Assembly: GCA_945874745.1 (NCBI GenBank)
Contig: CAMCIN010000008.1
Span: forward strand, 1-34,288
Source of the DNA: Akkermansia muciniphila
Lineage (GTDB): Bacteria; Verrucomicrobiota; Verrucomicrobiia; Chthoniobacterales; Chthoniobacteraceae
Length of the DNA: 34,288 bases
Direction of reading: 5' to 3'
The stretch's first letter is position 1, and each line of letters opens with the position of its first letter. This document shows, piece by piece, positions 19,437 through 28,224 of the stretch. Position numbers and translations under genes: made by a program. The notes beneath the pieces are model-generated. The model made no database searches. It had not been told where the DNA came from and saw only the letters and a program-made list of their open reading frames with translations.

Positions 19437-22400
19437 ATGCGTCCCTTTTTCCCCCTTTGGTGTGCCGCCGTCCTTGCCGCCGCACCACTTCTCCACTCCG
19501 CTCCGGGCGACGCACCCGCCGCAGCCCTGCAGCTGCGCCCCAACGACCACATCGTCGTTCTGGGCAACGCCGCCGCCGACGCCCTCTTTCAGGACGGCTA
19601 TCTCGAAACCCTCCTCCACCTCCGCTACCCCAACCACCAACTGCTCCTCCGCAACCTCGCCTTTCCCGGCGACACCGCTCAGGGACGCGGCGGCCCTGCG
19701 GCCCGCGAACAATGGCTCAAAACGGCGGCCCCGGACGTCCTGCTGGTTTTTTACGGTGGCGCCGAGGCCTTTGCCGCCAAGCCGGGCCTGGCCGCATTTC
19801 GGACCGAACTGACGGCTCTGCTCAAAAAGGCCGCTGCGCTTGAACGTGCAGGAAAACCGCCGTTGCGCGTGGTGGTGTGCGGGCCCATGGGCGTCGACCC
19901 CGGCAATGAAGCCCCGGAGGCCCTCGCCCTCAACGCCAGCCGCAAACTCTATTCCGAAACCGCCGCCGCCCTTGCTGCGGATGCTGGTGTGCCTTTTGTC
20001 GACCTGCTCGCCCTGACACAGGATCTTTTTGCCACGGCCGCCCAACGTTCCGCGCTCCTCCCGTCGCGTTGGGGCGCGCCAGCCAACGCCCTGCAAACCG
20101 CCACCGGCTACCTGAGCGCGGAGGCCCACCGCCTCCTTGCCCCAAAGCTCTTTCAGGCGCTGCTTGGCGAAACTCCACCCAATCTTCCGTCGGAGCCCGC
20201 CATTGGCTTCCCTGTGGCAACCGGCCCTTCCGCCACCCTCCGCGGCGCAGTGATCGCACGCCATGCAGAATGGCAGGCCCGTTACCGGCCGGCGGCCGGC
20301 GCCCCTCCCCCAAAGGACTGGGCGCAACTGGAGCCTCTTTTTGCCCGACACAACGCCGCCGTCTGGGCGCTGGCCAAAGGAGAGCGGCCTGTCTCCGAGG
20401 AAAGACCTGCCGCCCCGCTGGCACCCTCCGGCGCGGCACCCGGGTTCCCGAAATTTGCAGTGCAAGCCGGCTTTAGCGTGCAAACCTTTGCAGAAAGCGC
20501 CCGCTTTCCAGAGCTGGCCAACCCTGTGCAGCTGAGCTGGGACAGCAGCGGCCGTCTCGGCGTCCTGTGCCGTCCACAGTCCAAAGACGGCCCTCTGCCC
20601 GCCTCGGCCGACCGCCTCCTCCTGCTCGAAGACAACGACGGCGACGGCCAGGCCGACCGCTGCAGCGTGTTCGCAGACCAGCTCAACAGAACCAGCGCCT
20701 TCACCTTCCACAGAGACGGCGTCCTGCTGGAGCAGGCCGGGGATCTGTGGCTGTTGCGCGACCCGAACCACACCGGCAAGGCCACAGAACGGGAACGCGT
20801 CCTGATGGGCTTTGGGGTCGCGGGGGCCGACCCCTCGCCCAGCCGCCTTCTGAGCGATCCGAGGGGAGCCGTCTATTGGGCGGACCCCGGCACCCACCGT
20901 TCCAGAGTGGAGACGGGGACGAGTCTCTTGCCGGAGGCGCGCGGCATGGTCCTGCGTTTTGAGCCCGCCAGCGGCAAACTCGAACCGCTCCTGAGCAGCG
21001 GTCTTGACGAGGCCCCCGGCGCGCTCCTCGCCTCCTGGGGCAACGTGCTCTTCACCGATTCGAAGGCGCTGTTCTGGCACTTTGGCCCGATGGTGTACGG
21101 ACGGGTGGAGCCGCTCCCAAAACAGGCCAACTGGCCCCGTTTCTGGGAAAAAGCCCCGGCCCCCTGCACCGGTACCGTCATCATCAGCGGCGGCCACTTC
21201 CCACCCGAGCTCCACGGCGCACTCCTGGCCACCACCTTCGCCAAGCCCGCGGGCATCCGGCACGCCTTTCCCCGCGAAGGCTCCCCGGCGGAACTGCTTT
21301 CCTCGGAAGACCCGGCCTTCCGCCCGCGCGCCCTCGCCGCCGCCCCGGATGGCTCGCTCTTCTTTGCAGACGGTGACAGACAAAACGGGCGGATCTATCG
21401 CATCACCGCCCAGAACCGCCCCCTGCCAGAGCTTCCCTCGCTGGCGGAGGCCGCGGCCGAACAACTCCTCGAGGCGCTGAAATCCCCGGAGGAAAGCGTA
21501 CGCGCACAGGCGCGCCACCGCCTCGGTTCGCTTCCCGCCACCCCGACGCTGGAGGCCCTCAAGGCGTGGACGCTTCGGCTCAATCCGGCAGACCCACAGT
21601 TTGAACGCCACCGCCTCGAAGCGCTCTGGACGGCCCGCTGGTTTGGGGCGCTGGACGTGCCCCTGCTTGAGCAAGTGCTTGCCTCACCCGAACCCCAGGC
21701 CCGCGCGCAGGCCGTGCGCACCCTCTGCGAAGCACGCGGACTGCTTCCCGACGCGATGCGCCGGCTCGAACTCATGGCCACCGACGCCCATGAGCGCGTC
21801 CGGCTCGAGGTCCTCGCCTCCGCCGGCTCCTTTGCCGGCACGGACACCCCCGCTGCCGTCCGCCTTGTGCACCGGGTCCTGCTCAACCCTCTTGACGCCA
21901 CCCTCGAACGGGTCGCCAAGGAAACCCTGCGCCAACTCGAGCCCGACGCCAGCCGGATGCTCCTGCCCTCCGACCCCGCCGTCTTGCGCTTCGTACTCGG
22001 GCGCCTCTCAGACAGCGAACTTACCAAAGCCACCCCCGCCGAACCCGTCTGGCTCGCGCAGCTTGAGCGCGTCGGCGTCCCTCCCGCCGCCAAGCAAACC
22101 GCCCTCCGGGCCCTCGCCAAAAAGCGCGCAACGAGTTTCGCCACAGAGTTGGCCCTCGCCCTTGTGCAACTCGAAGCGGCTGGTTCAAACAACGGGCTCA
22201 CCACCCCGCTGCTCGACCTGCTAACTCCCCTGCCACCCGCAGAGCTTGCTCCCGGCCGTGACGCGCTCCAAAAGCTGGCCGCCACCGCAAAACCGGGGCG
22301 TCTCCGCAAGGCCGCCCATGCCGCGTGGCTCCAAGCGGCGCCGCCTACGGAAGTCTGGACGCAGCTCGAGAACGAACCCGCCCGCCAAACCGAACTCCTC

Positions 22401-23195
22401 CAAAGCCTGACTCTGGTGGCCGACAGTTCTGTACGCGCCGCCTGCCAGCCCCTTCTGGTCAAGGTGCTCCGTCCCGAGGCGGATGCCGGCACTCCCGTGT
22501 CGCGGACGGCACTTGCTGCGCTTCCCTTTACAGGGCCGCAATTCAGCCAGCAAAACCTGGAGCTGCTCTCCGGCCTGCTGCTGAAGGGAAAGGTTCTTCC
22601 GGAGGCGGTCCAGGCGTTGGCCCAGCTGCCGGAAGCGGTTCTCCGCACCGGCAACCTCGAGAAACTGCTCGAAGCGTTGTCTTCCTGGATGGCCGCCCAG
22701 ACCGGGCCTGCACGACACACGCCTGCCTTCGCACAAACGCTCCAGCTTGCACGCGTCCTCGCCACGGCCTGGGAGGAACAGGTGCGCAAGGCCGTCGACC
22801 CCATCCGCAAACAGAACCCGCCCCTGCTGGTGGTCCGCTCCGTGTGCGACCAATCCCGCTACGACCACCCGCGGCTGAGTGTCCGTGCAGGACAGCCCTT
22901 CCAGCTGCTGTTTGAGAACACCGATGTCCGGCCGCAGAACCTCGTCCTCACCGCCCCGGGAGAGGCTGCGAACATCCTCAAGGAAGCCCGCCAACTGCCT
23001 GCAACCCCGGATCCGCAGGGCAGGCTGTATGTCCCGCAGTTGCCAGGGGTGCTGGCCGCCTCGCGGCTGCTCGCCCCCGGCGAGAAGGAAACCCTGCAAC
23101 TCAAAGCCCCCCAAAAACCCGGCGAGTACGACTACCTCAGCACCGCCCCGGGCCAACCCAACGCCCCGCGCGGGGTGCTCAGCGTCCTCCCGTAG
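19437..23195 (+). CDS. Large exported PVC protein: SGNH-like, propeller, HEAT, cupredoxin-like
   Basis: A 1252-residue protein with a signal peptide (about 1-22). Residues 30-250 resemble an SGNH/GDSL hydrolase, but the first block reads VVLGNAAADALFQ, without the GDS serine. About 340-680 form a PVC membrane-bound-dehydrogenase-type beta-propeller, with DNDGDGQADRCSVFAD and DGSLFFADGDRQNGRIYRIT. A long helical HEAT-like region follows to about 1115. The last 130 residues are a cupredoxin fold in which the usual copper ligands are replaced: PHNLV reads PQNLV and the C-T-F-P-G-H segment reads STAPGQ. No C-x-x-C-H haem motif exists, though related proteins often carry one. It may therefore be a structural or binding protein. 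The ATG at 19437 begins the signal peptide; the frame runs upstream over ruvX and truA without coding sense. Confidence 0.85.
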   Translation: MRPFFPLWCAAVLAAAPLLHSAPGDAPAAALQLRPNDHIVVLGNAAADALFQDGYLETLLHLRYPNHQLLLRNLAFPGDTAQGRGGPAAREQWLKTAAPDVLLVFYGGAEAFAAKPGLAAFRTELTALLKKAAALERAGKPPLRVVVCGPMGVDPGNEAPEALALNASRKLYSETAAALAADAGVPFVDLLALTQDLFATAAQRSALLPSRWGAPANALQTATGYLSAEAHRLLAPKLFQALLGETPPNLPSEPAIGFPVATGPSATLRGAVIARHAEWQARYRPAAGAPPPKDWAQLEPLFARHNAAVWALAKGERPVSEERPAAPLAPSGAAPGFPKFAVQAGFSVQTFAESARFPELANPVQLSWDSSGRLGVLCRPQSKDGPLPASADRLLLLEDNDGDGQADRCSVFADQLNRTSAFTFHRDGVLLEQAGDLWLLRDPNHTGKATERERVLMGFGVAGADPSPSRLLSDPRGAVYWADPGTHRSRVETGTSLLPEARGMVLRFEPASGKLEPLLSSGLDEAPGALLASWGNVLFTDSKALFWHFGPMVYGRVEPLPKQANWPRFWEKAPAPCTGTVIISGGHFPPELHGALLATTFAKPAGIRHAFPREGSPAELLSSEDPAFRPRALAAAPDGSLFFADGDRQNGRIYRITAQNRPLPELPSLAEAAAEQLLEALKSPEESVRAQARHRLGSLPATPTLEALKAWTLRLNPADPQFERHRLEALWTARWFGALDVPLLEQVLASPEPQARAQAVRTLCEARGLLPDAMRRLELMATDAHERVRLEVLASAGSFAGTDTPAAVRLVHRVLLNPLDATLERVAKETLRQLEPDASRMLLPSDPAVLRFVLGRLSDSELTKATPAEPVWLAQLERVGVPPAAKQTALRALAKKRATSFATELALALVQLEAAGSNNGLTTPLLDLLTPLPPAELAPGRDALQKLAATAKPGRLRKAAHAAWLQAAPPTEVWTQLENEPARQTELLQSLTLVADSSVRAACQPLLVKVLRPEADAGTPVSRTALAALPFTGPQFSQQNLELLSGLLLKGKVLPEAVQALAQLPEAVLRTGNLEKLLEALSSWMAAQTGPARHTPAFAQTLQLARVLATAWEEQVRKAVDPIRKQNPPLLVVRSVCDQSRYDHPRLSVRAGQPFQLLFENTDVRPQNLVLTAPGEAANILKEARQLPATPDPQGRLYVPQLPGVLAASRLLAPGEKETLQLKAPQKPGEYDYLSTAPGQPNAPRGVLSVLP

Positions 23196-23284
23196 CGGTG
23201 CTCCTGCGCACTTCCCGGCAGCGTGACTGCCTTTGCCCTTTTCAGCCGGCCACATTTCCCCGACTCCCAAGCAACAGGAAGTGA

Positions 23285-23413
23285 GCCGCAGATTTCTGGC
23301 AGGTCGCACAGATGAGTGGAAACCAGAAAAACATCTGCGGAAATCTGAGCAATCTGTGGATACCTGCCCGCTTCCTCCCGAGTGAGTAAAAAGGCCCCCA
23401 CCGAAAACAGCGA
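23285..23413 (-). repeat. Intergenic repeat, copy 3
   Basis: On the minus strand it begins GCTGTTTTCGGTGGG, continues with AGCGGGCAG, GTTTTTCTG and ends with AAATCTGCGGC, matching copy 2 in order. It lies between the convergent large-protein and RluE genes. Internal near-repeats of ATCTGCGG/ATCTGTGG are visible. Confidence 0.6.
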
Positions 23414-23493
23414 GGAACCTGGAGTCTGCGGATATACCTCTGAATATAAGTTGCTTGTGACCTTTGGAAACCGGCGTGATTTGTGCCCGGTCT

Positions 23494-24078
23494 TCACCCC
23501 CCCAGAACCGCTTTGCGGGCGGCGGCGTCCAGGGCGCACCATTTTCCGGAGGCGAGCTTCCCAAGGGGAAAGCCACCAATCGCCATCCGGATAAGCCGCA
23601 GGGTGGGATGGCCGATCGAGGCGGTCATCTTACGGACCTGGTGGTACTTGCCCTCCACCAGTTCCAGTGCAATCCAGCAGTCGGGCACCGTTTTACGAAA
23701 ACGCACAGGCGGATTTCGGGGAGCCACCTCCGGTTGCGGCTCCAGCAGGCGTGCCTTGCAGGGAAGCGTCCGCTGGGCGCCCAGCACGACGCCCGCCTCC
23801 AGCGTTGCCAGCGCTTCCGGGTAGGGAATGCGCTCCACCTGCGCCCAGTAAGTACGGATGTGGCCGCGCGTGGGATGCAACAGCCGGGCGTTGAGCGCCG
23901 CCTCGTCGCTCAACAGCAGAAGGCCCTCGCTGTCCGCATCCAGCCGGCCAATCGGATATAACCGTGGGGGGAAGCCAAAGTCCGCAAGCGTACGCCACTT
24001 GGAGCCCGGTTCCGGGGTGAACTGGGAAAGAAAGCCGTAGGGTTTGTGAAAGGCGACAAGCAAGGCGGGTCCCACCAA
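23494..24078 (-). CDS. rluE: RluE-type 23S rRNA pseudouridine synthase
   Basis: About 194 residues, RsuA/RluB/E/F family. The closest match is RluE, which modifies U2457 of E. coli 23S rRNA: FHKPYGFLSQFT at the N terminus, catalytic aspartate in GRLDADSEGLLLLSD, PRNPPVRFRKTVPDCWIAL, and GKYHQVRKMTASIGHPTLRLIR. As in RluE there is no N-terminal S4 domain. The start is uncertain: TTG at 24078 is chosen because a GGAGG lies eight bases before it and because the longer frame (TTG at 24120) would begin inside the ahcY terminator; GTG at 24075 is the alternative. It lies directly downstream of ahcY and either depends on read-through or has a promoter overlapping the terminator. Confidence 0.85.
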   Translation of the reverse strand: MVGPALLVAFHKPYGFLSQFTPEPGSKWRTLADFGFPPRLYPIGRLDADSEGLLLLSDEAALNARLLHPTRGHIRTYWAQVERIPYPEALATLEAGVVLGAQRTLPCKARLLEPQPEVAPRNPPVRFRKTVPDCWIALELVEGKYHQVRKMTASIGHPTLRLIRMAIGGFPLGKLASGKWCALDAAARKAVLGG

Positions 24079-24118
24079 AACCAATGCCTCCGCGGGAAGC
24101 CACCACAAACGCCGCCAC

Positions 24119-24155
24119 AAAAAACGGCTGGCCCCCCGCGTGGAGGTGCCAGCCG
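24119..24155 (-). terminator. Rho-independent terminator of ahcY
   Basis: On the minus strand an 8-bp stem CGGCTGGC / GCCAGCCG (24155-24125) is followed directly by six T residues (24124-24119). A second hairpin, GCTGCTT/AAGCAGC with a three-base loop, lies at 24165-24181 between the ahcY stop and this terminator. Confidence 0.8.
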
Positions 24156-24191
24156 CAAATTACTGCTGCTTTGGAAGCAGCCGACCGCAGA

Positions 24192-25616
24192 CTAGTAGCG
24201 GTAGTGCTCCGGCTTGAAGGGGCCGTCCGCGGCCACCCCAAGGTACTCGCTCTGCGCCGGAGTAAGCTTGGTCAGCTTGACGCCGATCTTCTCGAGGTGC
24301 AGACGGGCGACTTCTTCGTCCAAACGCTTCGGCAGCACGTACACGGCCGGCTTGTAGAGGTCGCGGTTCTTCCACAAATCCAGCTGCGCGAGCACCTGGT
24401 TGGAAAAGCTGGCGGACATCACAAAACTCGGATGCCCGGTGGCGCAGCCCAGGTTCACCAACCGGCCTTCGGCCAGCAGGAAGATTTCGCGGCCGTCAGC
24501 AAAACGGTACTTGTCCACCTGCGGCTTGATGTTGAGGCGCTGTACTCCGGGGGCTTCGTTGAGCTTGTCGACCTGGATCTCGTTGTCGAAGTGGCCGATG
24601 TTGGCGATGACCGCCTGGTCCTTCATCGCCTTCATGTGTTCGAGGGTGATGACGTCCACGTTCCCCGTGGTGGTGACGTAAATGTCGCCGCGGCCGAGGG
24701 TATCCTCGAGCGTGGTCACTTCGTACCCTTCCATCGCCGCCTGCAGCGCGTTGATTGGATCCACCTCGGTGACAATCACCCGGGCGCCCTGGCCGCGCAG
24801 AGACTGCGCAGAGCCCTTGCCCACGTCCCCGTACCCGCACACCACCGCGACCTTGCCGGAGATCATCACGTCGATGGCGCGATTGAGCCCGTCCACCAGC
24901 GAATGCCGGCAGCCGTACAGGTTGTCGAACTTGGACTTGGTCACCGAGTCGTTCACGTTGAAGGAAGGCACCAGCAACTTGCCCTGCTCCTGCAGCTTGT
25001 ACAAACGGTGCACGCCCGTGGTGGTTTCCTCCGACACCCCGCGCCAATCCTTGACCACTTCATGCCAGTGAAGCGGGTTTTCGTGCTGCATTTCCTTGAG
25101 CAGGTTCTTGATCACCTGCTCTTCGGTGCTGTGGCTGGAGGTGTTGACCCAGTCCGAACCGTCTTCCATTTCGTATCCCTTGTGGATGAGCAGGGTCACG
25201 TCGCCGCCGTCGTCCACCACCATCTCGGGGCCCTTCCCGTCGGGGAAGCACACGGCCTGGCGGGTGCACCACCAGTATTCTTCGAGCGTCTCGCCCTTCC
25301 AGGCGAACACGGGGACCCCGGCGGCTGCGATCGCCGCGGCTGCGTGATCCTGCGTGGAGAAAATGTTGCAACTGGCCCAGCGCACGTTGGCGCCCAGGTC
25401 CACCAGCGTCTCGATGAGCACCGCCGTCTGGATGGTCATGTGCAGCGAGCCGGTGATGCGCACCCCGGCCAACGGCCTGGAAGGAGCGTACTTCTCGCGG
25501 ATGGACATCAAGCCGGGCATTTCCTTCTCCGCGATGGAGATTTCTTTGCGGCCCCACTCGGCGAGAGAGAGGTCACGGACTTTGAAGTCGGGCGTGGTTT
25601 GAATCTGTGTTAGCAT
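24192..25616 (-). CDS. ahcY: S-adenosylhomocysteine hydrolase
   Basis: A 474-residue cytoplasmic NAD-dependent enzyme that splits S-adenosylhomocysteine into adenosine and homocysteine, removing the product inhibitor of methyltransferases. Seen: [15 protein letters not shown] and [18 protein letters not shown] in the substrate domain, the NAD-binding [15 protein letters not shown], and the conserved C-terminal KPEHYRY that closes the neighbouring active site. Length fits the family's bacterial members. It lies 70 bases downstream of metK on the same strand, probably in one operon, and ends at a strong terminator. No SAH riboswitch was recognised ahead of it, so control is more likely through the divergent SahR-like regulator. 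Confidence 0.98.
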   Translation of the reverse strand: MLTQIQTTPDFKVRDLSLAEWGRKEISIAEKEMPGLMSIREKYAPSRPLAGVRITGSLHMTIQTAVLIETLVDLGANVRWASCNIFSTQDHAAAAIAAAGVPVFAWKGETLEEYWWCTRQAVCFPDGKGPEMVVDDGGDVTLLIHKGYEMEDGSDWVNTSSHSTEEQVIKNLLKEMQHENPLHWHEVVKDWRGVSEETTTGVHRLYKLQEQGKLLVPSFNVNDSVTKSKFDNLYGCRHSLVDGLNRAIDVMISGKVAVVCGYGDVGKGSAQSLRGQGARVIVTEVDPINALQAAMEGYEVTTLEDTLGRGDIYVTTTGNVDVITLEHMKAMKDQAVIANIGHFDNEIQVDKLNEAPGVQRLNIKPQVDKYRFADGREIFLLAEGRLVNLGCATGHPSFVMSASFSNQVLAQLDLWKNRDLYKPAVYVLPKRLDEEVARLHLEKIGVKLTKLTPAQSEYLGVAADGPFKPEHYRY

Positions 25617-25686
25617 GGCTTTGGTTTGGATGGAGGTGAGTGTAGGTTGACTTGAAAATCAGTGAGTCTGGCAACAAGGGGACGCG

Positions 25687-26856
25687 TTACACCGCGGCCC
25701 GCAACGCTTCGACCTTGTCGGTTCGCTCCCAGGTAAGGTCGGGATCGTTTTTGCCGAAGTGTCCGTAATTGGTCGTCTTCGAATAGATGGGACGCAGCAG
25801 GTTCAGCTGCTTGACGATCTGCGCCGGCTTGAAAGAGAACACCCGGGAGACGGCTTCTTCGATCTTCACCTCGTCCACCTTGTGGGTCCCGAAGGTGTCG
25901 ATGTGGATGCTCACCGGGTCGGGATACCCAATCGCATAGGCAAACTGCACCTCGCAACGGTCGGCGAGCCCGGCGGCCACCACGTTCTTGGCCACGTACC
26001 GGCCCATGTAGGCCGCGGAACGATCCACCTTCGAGGGATCCTTGCCGGAGAATGCACCCCCGCCGTGCCGTCCCATCCCGCCGTATGTGTCCACGATGAT
26101 CTTGCGCCCGGTCAGGCCCGTGTCCCCCTGTGGCCCGCCCACGACGAACCGGCCGGTGGGGTTGATCAAAAATTGCGTGTCCCCGGTGATCAGCTCCGCA
26201 GGTAGCACCTTCCGGATGACTTCCTCGATCAGGAAGGAGCGGATCGTCTCGTGCGACACCGATTCCGCGTGCTGGGTGGAAATCACCACGTTGGAAATCC
26301 CCACGATCTTGTGGCCCTCGTAGATTACCGAAACCTGGGACTTTGCGTCGGGTCGGAGCCAGTCCACGGCACCGCTCTTGCGGATGGCCGTCAGCGTGCT
26401 CCCCAACCGGTGGGCAAACATCACCGGGGCGGGCATCAACTCGGGCGTTTCGTTACAGGCGAACCCGAACATCAACCCCTGATCCCCTGCGCCCTGTTCT
26501 GCGCTTTCCTTCCCCTCGGCCGCCACGGCGTCCACGCCCTGGGCGATGTCGGGTGACTGGGCCGTGATGATGTTCATCACGAAAAGTTTGTCCGCGTGGA
26601 ATACGTCGTCGTCATGCACGTAGCCGATCCCACGCACGCTCTCCCGCACCAGGGCCGTGTAGTCCAGCTTGGCAGAGGTTGTGATTTCGCCGCCCACCAC
26701 CACCATGTTGCTCTTGGCGTAGGTCTCACAGGCCACCCGACTGTTTGGGTCCTGCGCCAGGCAGGCGTCCAGAACGGCGTCAGAGATGGTGTCGCAAACC
26801 TTATCGGGGTGACCTTCCCCGACGGATTCAGAGGCGAAAATGTAGCGGCGAGACAT
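25687..26856 (-). CDS. metK: S-adenosylmethionine synthetase
   Basis: A 389-residue cytoplasmic enzyme that makes S-adenosylmethionine from methionine and ATP. Motifs: [12 protein letters not shown] at the N terminus, [12 protein letters not shown] (ATP site), and [19 protein letters not shown] (phosphate loop). Full length with no lesions. First gene of a metK-ahcY pair, divergent from the SahR-like regulator whose candidate operator lies about 80-105 bases upstream of the metK ATG. The start has no Shine-Dalgarno sequence. Confidence 0.98.
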   Translation of the reverse strand: MSRRYIFASESVGEGHPDKVCDTISDAVLDACLAQDPNSRVACETYAKSNMVVVGGEITTSAKLDYTALVRESVRGIGYVHDDDVFHADKLFVMNIITAQSPDIAQGVDAVAAEGKESAEQGAGDQGLMFGFACNETPELMPAPVMFAHRLGSTLTAIRKSGAVDWLRPDAKSQVSVIYEGHKIVGISNVVISTQHAESVSHETIRSFLIEEVIRKVLPAELITGDTQFLINPTGRFVVGGPQGDTGLTGRKIIVDTYGGMGRHGGGAFSGKDPSKVDRSAAYMGRYVAKNVVAAGLADRCEVQFAYAIGYPDPVSIHIDTFGTHKVDEVKIEEAVSRVFSFKPAQIVKQLNLLRPIYSKTTNYGHFGKNDPDLTWERTDKVEALRAAV

Positions 26857-26933
26857 GGCGAAATGAGGAACTTGAGGTTAAGCGAAACACTGAGGTGGGG
26901 AGAATGAGCGAAAACCGGGCCGGATGCAAGCCG

Positions 26934-26965
26934 ACATATTGACGCATCATGATCCACCAATGTAT
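26934..26965. promoter_or_regulatory. Candidate SahR operator between metK and sahR
   Basis: Two concentric palindromes share one centre between 26949 and 26950: the inner ATCATGAT (26946-26953) and the outer ATTG (26938-26941) / CAAT (26958-26961), extended by isolated A/T pairs. Of the 14 pairs from 26936 to 26963, 10 are complementary. It overlaps the -35 box and spacer of the regulator's own promoter, the expected place for ArsR-family autorepression, and lies in the divergent metK upstream region. Confidence 0.55.
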
Positions 26966-26968
26966 TAT
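26939..26968 (+). promoter_or_regulatory. Promoter of the SahR-like gene (predicts leaderless mRNA)
   Basis: TTGACG (26939-26944), an 18-base spacer and TATTAT (26963-26968) make a strong sigma70-like promoter. The expected transcript start, about 26975, is only one or two bases before the ATG at 26977, so the mRNA should be leaderless or nearly so. Confidence 0.55.
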
Positions 26969-26976
26969 TGTCCACC

Positions 26977-27903
26977 ATGCCGTCAATCCTCAAATCGCTC
27001 AAACTTCTCGCCGACGACACCCGCCTGCGGCTCCTCCTGCTGCTGCGTCAGGAGGAACTCTCTGTCGCTGAGCTTTGTGAGATCCTTGGCATGGGCCAGT
27101 CCCGCATCTCCTCCCACCTCGCCCAGCTCCGTACCGCCCAGCTGGTCGCGGACCGGCGCTCCGGGAAAAACATCTACTACACGGCCCCCCCGGAGGGCAT
27201 CGCACCGGAGGTGGGGGCCATTTTGGACGCCACCGCGCTGGAATTGCCCGAGGCCAAGGCGGATCAGCGCGGTCTGTCGGTGGCGCGCTCCAAGCGGGCG
27301 GACCTGAGCCGGGAGTATTTCAACAAAATGGCCGGGAAGTTCGGGCGCACCTACTGTCCGGGCAGAACATGGCAGGGGGTCTCGCGGATGCTCTTCGCCT
27401 TGGTTCCGCCGTTGGTGATCGCCGATCTGGGCGCCGGGGAGGGCCACCTTTCGCAGCTGCTGGCCAAGCGGGCCCGCTCGGTGATCGCGGTGGACAGCTC
27501 CGAGAAGATGGTGGAGTACGGCACCCAGTTGGCCCGCGAGAACGGAATCACCAACATGGAATACCGGCTCGGGAGCATGGAAAATCCGCCCGTGGAACCG
27601 GAGAGCGTGGATCTGGTGCTTCTTTCCCAGGTCCTGCACCACGCTCCGCACCCGCTGCGTGTGCTGCAGGCCGCACACAGGATTCTGCGGCCCGGGGGCC
27701 GGGTGGCGGTGCTGGACCTGCTGGCGCACCAGTGCGAGCAGGCGCGCGAGCTGTACGCGGATGTCTGGCTGGGCTTTACCGAGGCTGAAATGACCGGCTT
27801 TCTGGAGGATGCGGGCTTTGCCGCGGTTTCGGCCGAGATCGTTTCCAAGGACGAACAAAACCCCATTTTCCAGACGCTCCTCGCCTTTGGAAGCAAGGCT
27901 TAG
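26977..27903 (+). CDS. sahR: SahR-type ArsR regulator fused to a methyltransferase domain
   Basis: A 308-residue protein. Residues 1-80 are an ArsR winged helix (LADDTRLRLLLLL, SVAELCEILGMGQSRISSHLAQL). Residues 110-300 are a class I methyltransferase fold with motif I DLGAGEGHLSQLL near residue 150 and the acidic VIAVDSS strand, so the S-adenosyl ligand site looks intact. This architecture, next to ahcY/metK, matches SahR, described in Proteobacteria as an S-adenosylhomocysteine-responsive regulator of the methionine cycle; here the methyltransferase domain most likely senses the ligand. The ATG at 26977 is preferred to the in-frame TTG at 26968 because the latter overlaps the -10 box. No metal-binding cysteines are seen in the recognition region, arguing against a metal sensor. 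An active methyltransferase cannot be excluded. Confidence 0.85.
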   Translation: MPSILKSLKLLADDTRLRLLLLLRQEELSVAELCEILGMGQSRISSHLAQLRTAQLVADRRSGKNIYYTAPPEGIAPEVGAILDATALELPEAKADQRGLSVARSKRADLSREYFNKMAGKFGRTYCPGRTWQGVSRMLFALVPPLVIADLGAGEGHLSQLLAKRARSVIAVDSSEKMVEYGTQLARENGITNMEYRLGSMENPPVEPESVDLVLLSQVLHHAPHPLRVLQAAHRILRPGGRVAVLDLLAHQCEQARELYADVWLGFTEAEMTGFLEDAGFAAVSAEIVSKDEQNPIFQTLLAFGSKA

Positions 27904-28224
27904 AACCGCCAGGCGAATGCGGGGCGCACGGCTTCTGCCTTGAAGAGGGAGTGCAGGCAGGACCGGGGAAGGTTCCAAGATTCGGGAACCTGCCGTGGAG
28001 TAAAGCCCTGCAGCTCAGGGCGTAGACAGAATCACCTCCCCCCGTGACCGTGTTGCGGGGCGTGAGGAACAGTCCGAGTGTTTTTTGCAATCCGCCCCTG
28101 CCAATGCTCCAAGAAACGTCCCCGGCCCGGGGGCGGCAAGACTTGACACACATTACCTTCACCTTTACCTCTGCCGCCTGAACCTTGAGTGCTAGGTCCT
28201 CTAATTCTAACTAATTTCTCCAGT
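27904..28224. other. Intergenic region with two hairpins
   Basis: No gene is seen. AGGTTCC/GGAACCT with an eight-base loop lies at 27970-27991 and GCCCTG/CAGGGC at 28005-28021; either may end the SahR-like transcript, though no T-tract follows. TTGACA at 28143-28148 is a perfect -35 box, but the -10 match 16-17 bases on is poor. Confidence 0.4.

Noticed and set aside
19413-21674. A 753-codon open frame antisense to the large PVC protein
   Set aside because: Composition is typical of an antisense shadow and no domain is recognisable; the sense gene has clear family features.
25617-25686. SAH or SAM riboswitch ahead of ahcY or metK
   Set aside because: I looked for the conserved cores in the metK-ahcY gap and metK leader and saw no convincing structure; the leader lengths are also too short for the larger classes.
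26857-26976. A defined metK promoter overlapping the operator
   Set aside because: TTGGTG at 26960-26955 on the minus strand is possible, but the -10 matches at usual spacing are poor, so I do not report it as a feature.
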